Source of the DNA: JBEBVQ01 sp037190845
GTDB lineage: Bacteria > Bacteroidota > Bacteroidia > Chitinophagales > Chitinophagaceae
Length of the DNA: 64,000 nt
Assembly: GCA_037190845.1 (NCBI GenBank)
Contig: JBBCJI010000031.1
Location: 1 to 64,000 of the forward strand
Direction of reading: 5' to 3'
Shown: positions 23,420 through 32,559 of the stretch, in pieces
Position numbering within the stretch: the first letter of the stretch is position 1
Layout of the letters: every line of letters begins with the position of its first letter
The notes under the pieces: generated by a model
Databases searched by the model: none
The model's input: the letters and a program-made list of their open reading frames with translations, nothing else
Told to the model about the DNA's origin: nothing
Position numbers and translations under genes: made by a program

Positions 23420-25021
23420 TCAGCGAACGAGCACAAAATCTCCTTTCAGGCGCATGGCGCCACGGGTCTCGCTGACGCCTTCGATGAGATAAAAATAGGT
23501 ACCTGCCGGTTGCGGCACACCCTGGAAGTAACCGTCCCAACCCGTGCTGCCGGCATTTCCCTCGTAAACAGGTATACCCCAGCGGTTGAAGATCCTGAAC
23601 GAGCGGATCATAAAATCGCAGTACACCAAGGGACGCATGAGATCGTTCCTGCCGTCGTAGTTCGGCGTAAAGGCGTTTGGGACAAACAGGCCCGGTTCGG
23701 GATCTGCGAAGACCGTGACCGTATCCGTGGCGCTGCATCCCTGCGCGTCTGTGACATGCACCGTAAACGTGGTGGTCTCGGGCGGGGTGATCGTGGCTAC
23801 GGGTCCGGCAATAGTACTGTCGTCCAGGAACCGGCCCGGAGACCAGCGGTACTGTGCAAATCCGGCAGTAGCGGTAAGGCGGACCGAAGGCGAACTGCAA
23901 TCGATCGCGTCGCCTGCTGCGCCGGCCGTCACGGTTACCGTGGTACGGGTATCCGTCTCCAGAGTGGCCGTATCTGCACATCCATTGACATCCGTCATGT
24001 ACAGGGTGACGGTATGTATACCGGCCTGTGCATAGGTATGCTCCACGGAATCTCCGGTGGCGGTATGGCCGTCGCCCAGGTCCCATGTATACTGCGTACC
24101 TGCGGAAGCACCTTCATAGACGGCGTGCAGCAACACGCTGCCGCAGCCGGTGACCCGGGCATCTATGGCCACTTCCGGACTGCCGATCCTGATATAGACC
24201 GAATCGGAAGCGGTGCACACTTGACGGAACTTTATATCGTCTATGACAAAATCATTTCCGTAAGGGTCCGTGTTCATGTCGAAAATACAGATGTTGGCTA
24301 CCGTGCTGGTACCGCTGTTCCACTGGAGATGGAACTCCTGCCATTCGCCGGGCGTGGATGAAAGCAGCGTGGGGGCGCCAAGGAGCCTGCCGTTTATAGC
24401 AAAGCGCAGCACCGCCGGGCTGGCTTCGTGCGACGACGCAGCCCAGGCAGAAAAGTAATAGTCCGTATTCGGCTGTATATGGATGGTCTGGCACCAGACG
24501 CTCATACCGGAAGAGGGTGCCCCGTTCGCTACGAGCATCTGTCCCGCTCCGGTGGTATGATCGCCGAAAGAGGTGAAGCCGTAATAAGCCAGGGAAGGAT
24601 CGTGTGTTATCGTATAATTACCCTCCAGCAGCAGGCTGGTGTTGCCGCCGCCGCTGCGGTAGGTATAATCGCTGGTAAAACCGGTATTCCCGTTGCTGAA
24701 ATCTCCGTTAACCACATAATCGAAAGCGGAAAGCGCCTTAACGGTCAGACGATACAGCACAGGCGTATCTCCCATCGCAACCACCGGTTGCAATGCGCCG
24801 GGGTCAGATAATCCGGAAACGGGAGTCCATTGTGTGTCGATCACTTCCATACCGGAGGCTTCTATAATTGTGGGTATAGACACGGTGCCGCCGGCGCAGG
24901 CGGTGAGTGTATCCGGCAGGAGCATACGGACGCAGGGCTGGGCCGATACCACTCCGGCTGAAAAAAGCAGCATGCAGCCTGCGGCCGCGATGTACCATGC
25001 GGTTTTGCCTCTTTTAGTCAT
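23420..25021 (-). CDS. Secreted PKD-domain protein with gliding-motility (T9SS type B) C-terminus
   Basis: 533 residues. Signal peptide about 1-27 (ending VVSAQ). Residues about 100-265 look like a jelly-roll carbohydrate-binding-type domain (VVNGDFSNGNTGFTSDYTY ... FVIDDIKFRQ). A PKD domain follows (YTWDLGDGHTATGDS, HTVTLYMTDVNGC), then a second beta-sandwich, and the C-terminal VPNAFTPNYDGRNDLMRP ... WGIPVYEGN ... GTYFYLIEG signal of type B T9SS cargo. No catalytic site seen; probably an adhesin or surface-layer component. First of four consecutive T9SS genes on this strand, separated from the next by a terminator. Confidence 0.88.
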   Translation of the reverse strand: MTKRGKTAWYIAAAGCMLLFSAGVVSAQPCVRMLLPDTLTACAGGTVSIPTIIEASGMEVIDTQWTPVSGLSDPGALQPVVAMGDTPVLYRLTVKALSAFDYVVNGDFSNGNTGFTSDYTYRSGGGNTSLLLEGNYTITHDPSLAYYGFTSFGDHTTGAGQMLVANGAPSSGMSVWCQTIHIQPNTDYYFSAWAASSHEASPAVLRFAINGRLLGAPTLLSSTPGEWQEFHLQWNSGTSTVANICIFDMNTDPYGNDFVIDDIKFRQVCTASDSVYIRIGSPEVAIDARVTGCGSVLLHAVYEGASAGTQYTWDLGDGHTATGDSVEHTYAQAGIHTVTLYMTDVNGCADTATLETDTRTTVTVTAGAAGDAIDCSSPSVRLTATAGFAQYRWSPGRFLDDSTIAGPVATITPPETTTFTVHVTDAQGCSATDTVTVFADPEPGLFVPNAFTPNYDGRNDLMRPLVYCDFMIRSFRIFNRWGIPVYEGNAGSTGWDGYFQGVPQPAGTYFYLIEGVSETRGAMRLKGDFVLVR

Positions 25022-25060
25022 AATAGTAGATAAAGCTTACAGATATTCTACAAAAGAAGA

Positions 25061-25096
25061 GCATGCCCTTTTACCCGGAGGGGGTAAAGGGCATGC
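25061..25096 (-). terminator. Perfect 16-base stem terminator
   Basis: GCATGCCCTTTTACCC and GGGGTAAAGGGCATGC pair perfectly around a four-base loop (GGAG); a T-rich tail (TCTTCTTTTG) follows on the minus strand. It lies just after the stop of the beta-helix gene and ends that transcript before the downstream PKD gene. Confidence 0.8.
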
Positions 25097-25103
25097 ATCA
25101 TTT

Positions 25104-27122
25104 TTATAGTTTGACAAATCGGAGGGAGCCCGGACTTTGCTGATCCGCTATCTTCAGAAAATATACACCCGGCTTCAGGGCGGATACGTCGATACCGTTG
25201 TTATAGGCAACGGCCGTCAGCACCTTACCCGTGAGATCGTAAAGTACCACCCGGTGGTCCGAAGTTATACCGGAGATCAGGAGCGTATTGCCAACGGGGT
25301 TGGGTACGACCTTCGGTACCGTAGCGTGGGTATTTTTCGGTACAGCCGTAGGGCCTCCCGCATGCATGCCGGTCAGCACAATGGTATCATTTACCGCATA
25401 AGGGCATACCGTATGGATGACCAGTTCCGCATCATACTGTGCAGGCTGCGACGAGGCTACAGCTCCGAAGACGATGCCCACCTGCGCACTGTCGAGCGCT
25501 GCAACCGATACGGGTGTGTTGATGACCGTAAATTCGGTAGCTCCCGCTCCCAGCAGGGTTAACCCGATGCCGCCGATCGGCTGGGTAGCTATATAGTTCC
25601 GGATAGAAATCCAGATCGTATCTGTGGCTGCCGTAGCGGATGTATTAAAGGTAAGCGAGGATGGATTAATGCTGTCGGCGGCGAAGGTCTGGCGGTATTC
25701 ATAAGCGCCGACCGAAGGCGGATCGCAGCGGCCGGTTCCGTAGATGTCCGTTGTGATACCGGGATTGGAGGAGCCATAGACCGGCGTCTCACCGGCAACA
25801 ATGACCGGGCTCCGATACTCCATCTCGAGCGTATCTACGATAGAGTTGGCATTGTACAGCGGCCATGTCGATTGCCAGCCGCTGAGATTCGGATATACGG
25901 ACGATCCAAACATGAAAGCGCCGGAGGCGCCGTAGTATACGTTATTGTCCATATCCCAGGAAAATCCTGAAGGCGCCTGGAACGCATAGCTCGTGCTGCC
26001 GGACCCGGCCTGCACGATGTTGTTCACAAAGGCCATGTTGTCCGCCGAGGTAGTGAACTGGACACCTGCCACATCCGCATTATAGGTCTTGAAGGTGTTG
26101 TGGTAAAATTTGATATTGCTGGTCCTGTAAAAGATACCCAGCGCCGATTGCTCGGCAGTCATGTAGTTATTGGTCACCAGCGAAGTATTGAACTGGGTTC
26201 CGCCGGCAGCAGAAGGGAATTCAACATACAACGGGACCCGCCAGCTATTGATATAGTTTCCGGAAAGCTCAAAGTCCCATGTGTTGATAAAACGAATGCC
26301 GTTTCCATTGAGCGGGGTCGCCATCGCAGTCGTGGGCATTCTCATATTGTCAAAGACGCAGTTTTTCACTTGTACGTCCCTGGTAAATTTCAGCTCCATG
26401 AAAGCGCTTGCCTGCTGTGCAAACTCGCAGCTGTCCACGATCAGCGTCTCTGCCGTGGCGTATTCGTCTTCACCGGTCATGGCGATACCTACCGCCCCGC
26501 CCCGGAAGGCACAGCGCTTAAAAGAAAGCTGGCTGCCGGGCGTAAGGGAAGGGATTCCGGAAAATGTCTGGCTGGATGCCACAAGCACCACAAACCGGGG
26601 ATTACCACCGTACCCGGCCGCGTTGGCCGAAACCGAGTCCACGGAGAAGATGCAATTTTCGAAAGAAAGATTGGACGCATTGTCCTTGATCTGTATGGCA
26701 GACGTACTGCTGAAAAGTATACCGCTCATACTGTTATTGATATGCATGCCGCGGAACGTTATAAAGGTAGACCCGCGGAAATTGATGGCGCCGGATCCGG
26801 AAGAAGTGGGATCCTGCTTGTCAATCATACAATCGGCGGGGTTGCCGGTACTCCCCTGGAAGGTAACAACGGCAGTCGGACCCGTACCGGAAACAGCGTT
26901 TATGGTGACGCCTTCATGATAAGTACCGCTGGCAACGGAGAAGACCACATTTCCCGAAACACCGCCGGCATGAAGCGCAGAGACGGCATCAGAAAAAGAA
27001 ATGAAGTTCGTCGCCCCGGTACCGTTCGGATCGATCGTGTAATTTCCGCTCATCTGGGCGCTTGCCGTGCGGGGCAGGCAGGAAATGAGCGACAATAGCA
27101 TTAAGTAGCAGTAGTTTTTCAT
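25104..27122 (-). CDS. Secreted right-handed beta-helix protein with T9SS type A sorting domain
   Basis: 672 residues from the ATG at 27122; the frame stays open 133 codons further into the spacer and neighbouring gene, but signal peptide and promoter place the start here. Signal peptide 1-25 (to RTASAQ). Residues 30-430 contain parallel beta-helix turns rich in N-x-x-F/I motifs (FRGMHINNSMSG, LSFENCIF, VQVKNCVF-like), resembling pectate-lyase-type or adhesive folds. An Ig-like segment leads to the C-terminal domain (VPNPVGNTLLISG ... LKPGVYFLKIAD ... FVKL). Polysaccharide binding or cleavage is possible; no lyase residues were identified. Confidence 0.85.
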   Translation of the reverse strand: MKNYCYLMLLSLISCLPRTASAQMSGNYTIDPNGTGATNFISFSDAVSALHAGGVSGNVVFSVASGTYHEGVTINAVSGTGPTAVVTFQGSTGNPADCMIDKQDPTSSGSGAINFRGSTFITFRGMHINNSMSGILFSSTSAIQIKDNASNLSFENCIFSVDSVSANAAGYGGNPRFVVLVASSQTFSGIPSLTPGSQLSFKRCAFRGGAVGIAMTGEDEYATAETLIVDSCEFAQQASAFMELKFTRDVQVKNCVFDNMRMPTTAMATPLNGNGIRFINTWDFELSGNYINSWRVPLYVEFPSAAGGTQFNTSLVTNNYMTAEQSALGIFYRTSNIKFYHNTFKTYNADVAGVQFTTSADNMAFVNNIVQAGSGSTSYAFQAPSGFSWDMDNNVYYGASGAFMFGSSVYPNLSGWQSTWPLYNANSIVDTLEMEYRSPVIVAGETPVYGSSNPGITTDIYGTGRCDPPSVGAYEYRQTFAADSINPSSLTFNTSATAATDTIWISIRNYIATQPIGGIGLTLLGAGATEFTVINTPVSVAALDSAQVGIVFGAVASSQPAQYDAELVIHTVCPYAVNDTIVLTGMHAGGPTAVPKNTHATVPKVVPNPVGNTLLISGITSDHRVVLYDLTGKVLTAVAYNNGIDVSALKPGVYFLKIADQQSPGSLRFVKL

Positions 27123-27140
27123 AAAAATTATATTTAGCTT

Positions 27141-27148
27141 CAAAAGTA
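27141..27148 (-). promoter_or_regulatory. Exact -7 box upstream of the beta-helix gene
   Basis: Minus-strand TACTTTTG is a full match to TAnnTTTG, 19 bases before the ATG at 27122. A good -33 TTG at the right distance is not present, so confidence is limited. Confidence 0.4.
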
Positions 27149-27246
27149 TCCTGTTGCATGCACCGTAATAATGCCAATTCAAATTCAGCGTGTATTGCGT
27201 ACGATTCGGGAGGTGAGAATTTAGTTTCGGTAATTTCAGCAGCCGT

Positions 27247-30177
27247 TTAACGCAGGAGATGAAAATTACCGCGTTCCAGATAAGGCTTGCCGCCGATACT
27301 GTATTCCAGCATATAGACATAAGTACCCAGCATCGCCTCCCTGCCCTCAAAACTGCCATCCCATCCCCGGTATTTGTCCTCCGTATAGAAAACACGCTGT
27401 CCCCACCGGTTGAAGACGCTGAGCCGGAAGCCCTGCAGCTTCGCCGTATTCCCGAGCACCCGGAATACATCGTTCGTCCCGTCGTTGTTTGGCGTGAACG
27501 TATTGGGTACCCAGATATCACAGAATATCTGCTTCACCTGCAGGGTATCTGAAGCGGCGCCGCATTTGTTGATGCCGGTCACCGTATAGGCACCGCCGAG
27601 GGTTACCACCAGCCGGCTGTCCGTGCTGCCGTCCGACCATACGAACGATTCGGCAAACAGGGATCGCGGCTGCAGCACGAGCGGCGTTTCCTCACAGACA
27701 ACGGTATCGGATCCCAGAAAGACCTCGGGATCAGGGTAATGGCTAAGGGTCACCGTATCGCCGCCGGCACACCCGCCGTCCGCAGTCACCTGCACCCAGT
27801 ATCTGCCGGGCGCCGCAACCTCAATGGCAGCGGTCGTATCGCCGGTGCTCCACAGGTAACGCGTGTTGCTGCCATAGCTGGCATCGAGGACGGCGACTTC
27901 GTTGCTGCAGATATCCCTGTTGGGCCCCAGCGAAACTTCCGGCGCGGGCACGGCCGTGACCACGATCGTATCACGTACGATACATCCTGAAACGTTGACC
28001 GTCAGTATGTATGTCCCGGAAGCCGCTGTCATGATATGGGAAGCGGTAGCGCCGGTATTCCATGTATATATGGCGCCGGGAACCTCTGCGCCGATCTCCG
28101 CCGGTACGAGACTGCAGATCGTGGTATCGGGTCCCAGGTCGAGCGCCGGGGTCGGTACGGCTGTTACCGTTATGGTATCGCTCCCGGTACAACCGTTCCT
28201 TTCCTCCCGGAGCCAGAAGCTGCCGCTGCGGTTCACGGTCATTTGCGGACCGGAAGTGCCGTCGCTCCAGAGATAAGCGGTAGCCGGTCCCGTACTCCCG
28301 GATAAAATCACCGGCAGGTCTTTATCACATAACACCCTGTCGGGGCCGAGGTCGGTTTCGGGGGGAGGCACCAGGGTCACGGTAATCGTATCTCCTTTTT
28401 TACAGCCTGCCGTGTCGGTCAGTTCTACCCAATAGGTACCGGAGCGTGTAACGGCAACCGATCCCGTTGCCGCGCCTGTGCTCCAACGATACGACATGCC
28501 GGGAGCAGCGGCCTGCAGCAGGACCGTATCTGAACAGGAAGTTATGTCTGCGCCAAGCTCCATATCCGGCAGCGGCTGTACCGCAACGTATACGGAATCC
28601 CTGCCGCTACCACAGAAATGGGAATTGCCTGTAACATCGAGGTGATACCATCCGGAGCCTGCGAGCGGAGTCTGCGGAATAATGGGGTTTTGCTGTATGC
28701 TCCGGAACCCGCCCGGTCCCGTCCACTCATACGAGCTGCCATGTACGGACCGCGCGAACAACTGAAGTGGTTCGCCCTCACACACCCTTCCGGCGCTGCT
28801 GGCAGCTTTGGCCGATACGCTGTTGTAATTACTGAAATAACCGTAGCTGTTGCCATGCGTGCCTTCATCCAGGATGCTTACATGAAATAACTCCGCGGCA
28901 TTGGTGATCCGCAGGCTACCGCCCTGCGGCACCTGTGCGGAAAGATTGACCTGAGCCGTTTGCCATACTCCGCCGGTGCCCGGCACGGAAGAGAAAGCAG
29001 CCGTCAATGGCACGCCGTTGACAAAAAAGCTTCCCTGGCCCCCGTTCCGGACCATCAGGTTGACGTGCAGCCGGTGATTTAGCGCGCGGACATAGGACAC
29101 GGTATCGCTGCCGCTGCAATCCATTTGCGGAAGTTGGGTGGCGCCCATTTCACAGCCTGCGCCGGTGAGGTGCCAGACAGCAACAGGCTCGCTGGCGCGT
29201 ATATAGGTAGATGTCTGCCCGGGCGTTGCGGCCGCGGGAAGGCGGTAGGTGTCTCCCGCATTAATGGTCGCCGTCGCAACCGCGTTGCCATCACGGAATA
29301 TTGCGGTGTTGTTCCGGGTAGCCGTAACAAACAACTGGTCGCCCGGCCCGTTCAGCAATCCGCTGTTAATGGCGATATACTCGGTGCCCAGCATATCCAC
29401 AGGCACGATCTGGTCGCCGGTCAAATCTGCGCAACCGCCGGGGTACAGGGAAGACCGCAACAGATCGTCCTTTACGGTGATGGCTACCGGTTTGTCAGCT
29501 TCCACCCGGGAACCGGGAAGATGGTCTGCTGCAGCAAGACTGTTTGCCGTAGCAGACCATGTTTGTCCGCTGTTGAGTGTAATGGTAACCGGCACGCCGG
29601 CGGTATGACCGCCCTGTAAATTACTGCGTGGCGTTATAACTACCGTGGTGTTATCTTCTGTTGCCACAATATCAAAAGAGCTATACGGCAGGGGGATATA
29701 CCCCGGCGTATGGTTAGGTACATAGTTTTGTGAAGGAATGTAGAACGTACGACCTAAGGCGTTGGCGCCTTTCAGTGCAAAAATCTCCGGGTTGGCGACG
29801 ATATTACCCGGCTGTATGCCCAGCACTTCATAATACGCCGAAACCGGAACGTCGGAAACGACCTTCAGCCCGTAGTTCAGCGCAGTAGCCGGCGGCTTGG
29901 TTTCCAGCATATCCACATACGCAGTCAGATCCTCCTTATGGATGCTGTTGGCAGGAACCGTTATCGAGATCGGAGGCATCGGAGCGCCGGTAGCAGGTTG
30001 TGAGATGGTCACATTAGCAGCACGCGCATTCGTCATGATCACGATGCTGATGGGGCGGTCATTATAATTGCTTGATGCAGAAATCTCCGGGACAGCAAAC
30101 CAGAACATGGTATCTGTCTGTGCCGGGCATAGCTCCGCCAGGACCATGATAAAGAGTATAGTTATACAGAAACGCAT
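27247..30177 (-). CDS. Large adhesin: IgGFc-binding-like N-terminus, five Ig-like repeats, T9SS type B C-terminus
   Basis: 976 residues. Signal peptide 1-19 (to LCPAQ). Residues about 25-440 resemble the IgGFc-binding protein N-terminal domain (FWFAVPEIS, NTTVVITP, VEADKPVAITVKDDL, WHLTGAGCEMGATQLPQ). Then five repeats of about 75 residues, each ending in a DLGPDTTIC-like linker and containing YxWSTGA-type strands (about 520-890), and the gliding-motility signal VPNTFTPNNDGTNDVF ... RWGQRVFY at the end. Likely a surface adhesin exported by the T9SS. It lies 10 bases after the fibronectin gene, so those two are co-transcribed. Confidence 0.88.
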   Translation of the reverse strand: MRFCITILFIMVLAELCPAQTDTMFWFAVPEISASSNYNDRPISIVIMTNARAANVTISQPATGAPMPPISITVPANSIHKEDLTAYVDMLETKPPATALNYGLKVVSDVPVSAYYEVLGIQPGNIVANPEIFALKGANALGRTFYIPSQNYVPNHTPGYIPLPYSSFDIVATEDNTTVVITPRSNLQGGHTAGVPVTITLNSGQTWSATANSLAAADHLPGSRVEADKPVAITVKDDLLRSSLYPGGCADLTGDQIVPVDMLGTEYIAINSGLLNGPGDQLFVTATRNNTAIFRDGNAVATATINAGDTYRLPAAATPGQTSTYIRASEPVAVWHLTGAGCEMGATQLPQMDCSGSDTVSYVRALNHRLHVNLMVRNGGQGSFFVNGVPLTAAFSSVPGTGGVWQTAQVNLSAQVPQGGSLRITNAAELFHVSILDEGTHGNSYGYFSNYNSVSAKAASSAGRVCEGEPLQLFARSVHGSSYEWTGPGGFRSIQQNPIIPQTPLAGSGWYHLDVTGNSHFCGSGRDSVYVAVQPLPDMELGADITSCSDTVLLQAAAPGMSYRWSTGAATGSVAVTRSGTYWVELTDTAGCKKGDTITVTLVPPPETDLGPDRVLCDKDLPVILSGSTGPATAYLWSDGTSGPQMTVNRSGSFWLREERNGCTGSDTITVTAVPTPALDLGPDTTICSLVPAEIGAEVPGAIYTWNTGATASHIMTAASGTYILTVNVSGCIVRDTIVVTAVPAPEVSLGPNRDICSNEVAVLDASYGSNTRYLWSTGDTTAAIEVAAPGRYWVQVTADGGCAGGDTVTLSHYPDPEVFLGSDTVVCEETPLVLQPRSLFAESFVWSDGSTDSRLVVTLGGAYTVTGINKCGAASDTLQVKQIFCDIWVPNTFTPNNDGTNDVFRVLGNTAKLQGFRLSVFNRWGQRVFYTEDKYRGWDGSFEGREAMLGTYVYMLEYSIGGKPYLERGNFHLLR

Positions 30178-30187
30178 AGCCGCTTTT

Positions 30188-31678
30188 TTACTTTTTGATC
30201 AGGTGCCCGGCATACGTATTATCGCCGTCCGTAATACTCAAAAGATATACCCCTTCGGCCCGGCCGGTCAGGTCCACGGTAAACGTCTGATCGCCAAGCT
30301 GCGTCCGGGTTTCCAGGGTCTGGCCCAGCAGATTGGTCAGGCGGAGTGAAGCCTGTTGCAGCGGCTGGCGGACCATCACTGTAAATACACCGTTTCCGGG
30401 GTTTGGGTAAATGCGCAGCCTGCTGCCGTCCGCAGCCTCCGGAACCCCGGACGACGGCGCCAGGATGACGGGATAACAGCCGGAAGTATCACTGCAGCCG
30501 CCCGTGGTGATCGCCACGGCAAAAAGCCCGGAGGTAGTCGCTGTATAATCCCGGCCGGTAGCTCCGGGGATCATGCGCAGGTTATCATTGCAATCGAGCC
30601 ACTGGTAAGCCGCATTGTCTTCCTGAGCTGTTAGCACGGGACCGGACTGGGTAACGATCGTGTCTATCTGTCTGATGGAAAGATCGAGATGTACCATGCT
30701 ATCGCAGTTGCCGGTAGCGGAAGCAAAGATTTCGTCATAACCGCCGGCGGCCGTCAGTGTCTGCGTGCCGAACAGGTAGACGCCGCCCGGACATATCGTG
30801 TCCGCTTTCACGGAAAATATCGAATCGCAGGTGCGGAAACCGGCCACAGCGGACCAGGCGCTCGTATCGCCGGGTGCGCATACCGCACGCACATACCAGT
30901 CGTAATCACTGGCAGCGCGGAGATTATTCAGCGCATATGGTGTTGCGGAAGCCCAGGCATCGGCGCCTGTGAGCAGCGGATCAAAACCAGGAATGCTGTA
31001 TCTCACCTGCCATTGGGCGGCTGTACCTGCCTGGGTCCAATCCAGCAGCGCCGTATTGGCCTTTATGTCCGCCGAGCTGAGTGTAGCCGGCGCAACGCAA
31101 CTTGGCGGAAGCGTATAGTATATTTCCATCCGGATACCATCAGCTAGCTCGGTAGTTCCGTATTCCGTAGCCGGCCCCACTTCGATATTATCAGGAGAAT
31201 GAAGTGACTTCAGCGTCACTGTTGCTGTGCCAATCGACGAGATATATGGCGTACCTGTTCCCATACGGGACTGACCACCGCCTTCCAGGCGCGCCAGTAT
31301 ACCGATCTTCTGACCGGCCTGAACGGGTATGTTCACTGTCTGGATCACATTAAAGGGCGCATTGGCTATGTATTGCAGCGAAGTGATGTTGGTCGACCAG
31401 TTAGGGCCGTCTGCCGGGACTGCGTCGTTAATCCGGATCACATGAATAAACTGTGGTTCGAATCCGTATCCTGCTTCTTCCGGTATCCGCAGGCCGGTAA
31501 TGGTAAAGTCCACGGGCGCTTCAAACCATACGCCGGGCGTTTGAAAAAAATCGGGGAAGCCGAACAGGTGCGGACCTATCGGTATCATAGTCTGTGACCG
31601 GCCTTCAAAGCAGGACATCCCCAGACCGAATCCAAATACATAAACGAATAAACGAAAATATTTAATCTTCATAAACAT
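30188..31678 (-). CDS. Secreted fibronectin type III protein with T9SS type A sorting domain
   Basis: 496 residues (494 from the second Met). Signal peptide about 1-29 (ending EGRSQ). An N-terminal beta domain (30-195) is followed by a fibronectin type III module (about 198-285: PATLSSADIKANTALLDWT ... DYDWYVRAVCAPGDTSAWS), a cysteine-bearing DSIFSVKADTICPGGVYLFG region, and the C-terminal domain (RIYPNPGNGVFTVMV ... GVYLLSITDGDNTYAGHLIKK). Probable surface or extracellular protein. First gene of an operon with the IgGFc-like adhesin. Confidence 0.86.
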   Translation of the reverse strand: MFMKIKYFRLFVYVFGFGLGMSCFEGRSQTMIPIGPHLFGFPDFFQTPGVWFEAPVDFTITGLRIPEEAGYGFEPQFIHVIRINDAVPADGPNWSTNITSLQYIANAPFNVIQTVNIPVQAGQKIGILARLEGGGQSRMGTGTPYISSIGTATVTLKSLHSPDNIEVGPATEYGTTELADGIRMEIYYTLPPSCVAPATLSSADIKANTALLDWTQAGTAAQWQVRYSIPGFDPLLTGADAWASATPYALNNLRAASDYDWYVRAVCAPGDTSAWSAVAGFRTCDSIFSVKADTICPGGVYLFGTQTLTAAGGYDEIFASATGNCDSMVHLDLSIRQIDTIVTQSGPVLTAQEDNAAYQWLDCNDNLRMIPGATGRDYTATTSGLFAVAITTGGCSDTSGCYPVILAPSSGVPEAADGSRLRIYPNPGNGVFTVMVRQPLQQASLRLTNLLGQTLETRTQLGDQTFTVDLTGRAEGVYLLSITDGDNTYAGHLIKK

Positions 31679-31827
31679 AAGGGTTATTTAATTCTGAATG
31701 ACACAGGATCGTTCGTAGGAACAACCTGTTTCAAAATTAAAATAACCGGGAAGGCCTTATGAATACAATTCAGATTTGAGGGATTATACTCCGGAAACGG
31801 CCGGCGTCAGTTTAATTCCGGCAATAA

Positions 31828-32559
31828 TCATTTTGCCCGGTCCGCCAGCGTCTGCAACAATTTTTCCTTGTTCCGCCTGGAAACATCCACAAGCGCTCCG
31901 TTTTCCATTTCAACAAGATAGCCGTCTTTATGGAGGAACCTGGTGACATAATCCAGATTAATAATATGCGAATTATGGCAGCGGAAAAAATGGTCCGGAG
32001 AAAGCTTCTGCTCCATCTGGCCGATATTGCGGGAGACGGTTACCTTTTCATTTTTGACCGTATGTAACTGGCAATAACTGCCCATGCCGGTGACGTGTAT
32101 GATGTCCTCTTCGTCCAGGAAAATGAATCCGTTCTGGGTAGGCAACTGTATTCTGGTATTGGCATGCGGATTTTCCTTTTCCCGCAGCAGCAACTGTTTG
32201 CGGGCGCCTTCCACGGCCATGATAAATTCAGCGGGGTCTATCGGCTTGAGAAGATAATCTATAGCCTTCATTTTCAGTGCCTTAAAAGCATACTCGGAAG
32301 ACCCGGTAGTAAAAATCACTTCAAAAGCGTTCGTCGGGAATATCTCCATCACCTGCAGGCCGTTCATCACAGGCATATCCACATCGAGGAATACCAGGTC
32401 TGGCTTGTGCTGGTTGATGGTTTGCACTGCCTGCAGGCCGTCCGTCGCTATGCCCAGCAGCTCCACATCCGGCGCAAACTGCCGGAGGAGCGCCTGCAGC
32501 ACTTTTATAGCCGCCAGTTCATCATCAATGATTATTGCCCTGATTGGCTTCATACCCAT
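31828..32559 (-). CDS. LytTR-family response regulator
   Basis: 243 residues: receiver domain (1-125) with Asp12-Asp13, phosphoacceptor Asp59 (VFLDVDMPVMNG) and conserved Lys (YLLKPIDP), then LytTR DNA-binding domain (about 140-240: IIHVTGMGSYCQLHT, FFRCHNSHIINLDYV). It begins within the last 35 bases of the sensor kinase gene, so translation is coupled and the two form one signalling pair. In Bacteroidota, LytTR/LytS pairs with propeller sensors often respond to glycans or envelope stress; the signal here is unknown. Confidence 0.92.
   Translation of the reverse strand: MGMKPIRAIIIDDELAAIKVLQALLRQFAPDVELLGIATDGLQAVQTINQHKPDLVFLDVDMPVMNGLQVMEIFPTNAFEVIFTTGSSEYAFKALKMKAIDYLLKPIDPAEFIMAVEGARKQLLLREKENPHANTRIQLPTQNGFIFLDEEDIIHVTGMGSYCQLHTVKNEKVTVSRNIGQMEQKLSPDHFFRCHNSHIINLDYVTRFLHKDGYLVEMENGALVDVSRRNKEKLLQTLADRAK

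Noticed and set aside
22959..24086. 375-codon open frame on the minus strand
   Set aside because: It runs across the pseudogene and the PKD gene in another frame and is Arg/Cys-rich noise.
27123..27521. 133-codon N-terminal extension of the beta-helix protein
   Set aside because: The signal peptide begins at 27122 and a -7 box sits just upstream; the extension overlaps the end of the IgGFc-like gene.
31445..31470. tRNA-like T-loop sequence GGTTCGAATCC
   Set aside because: It lies inside the fibronectin/T9SS gene and no acceptor or anticodon stem could be built around it.
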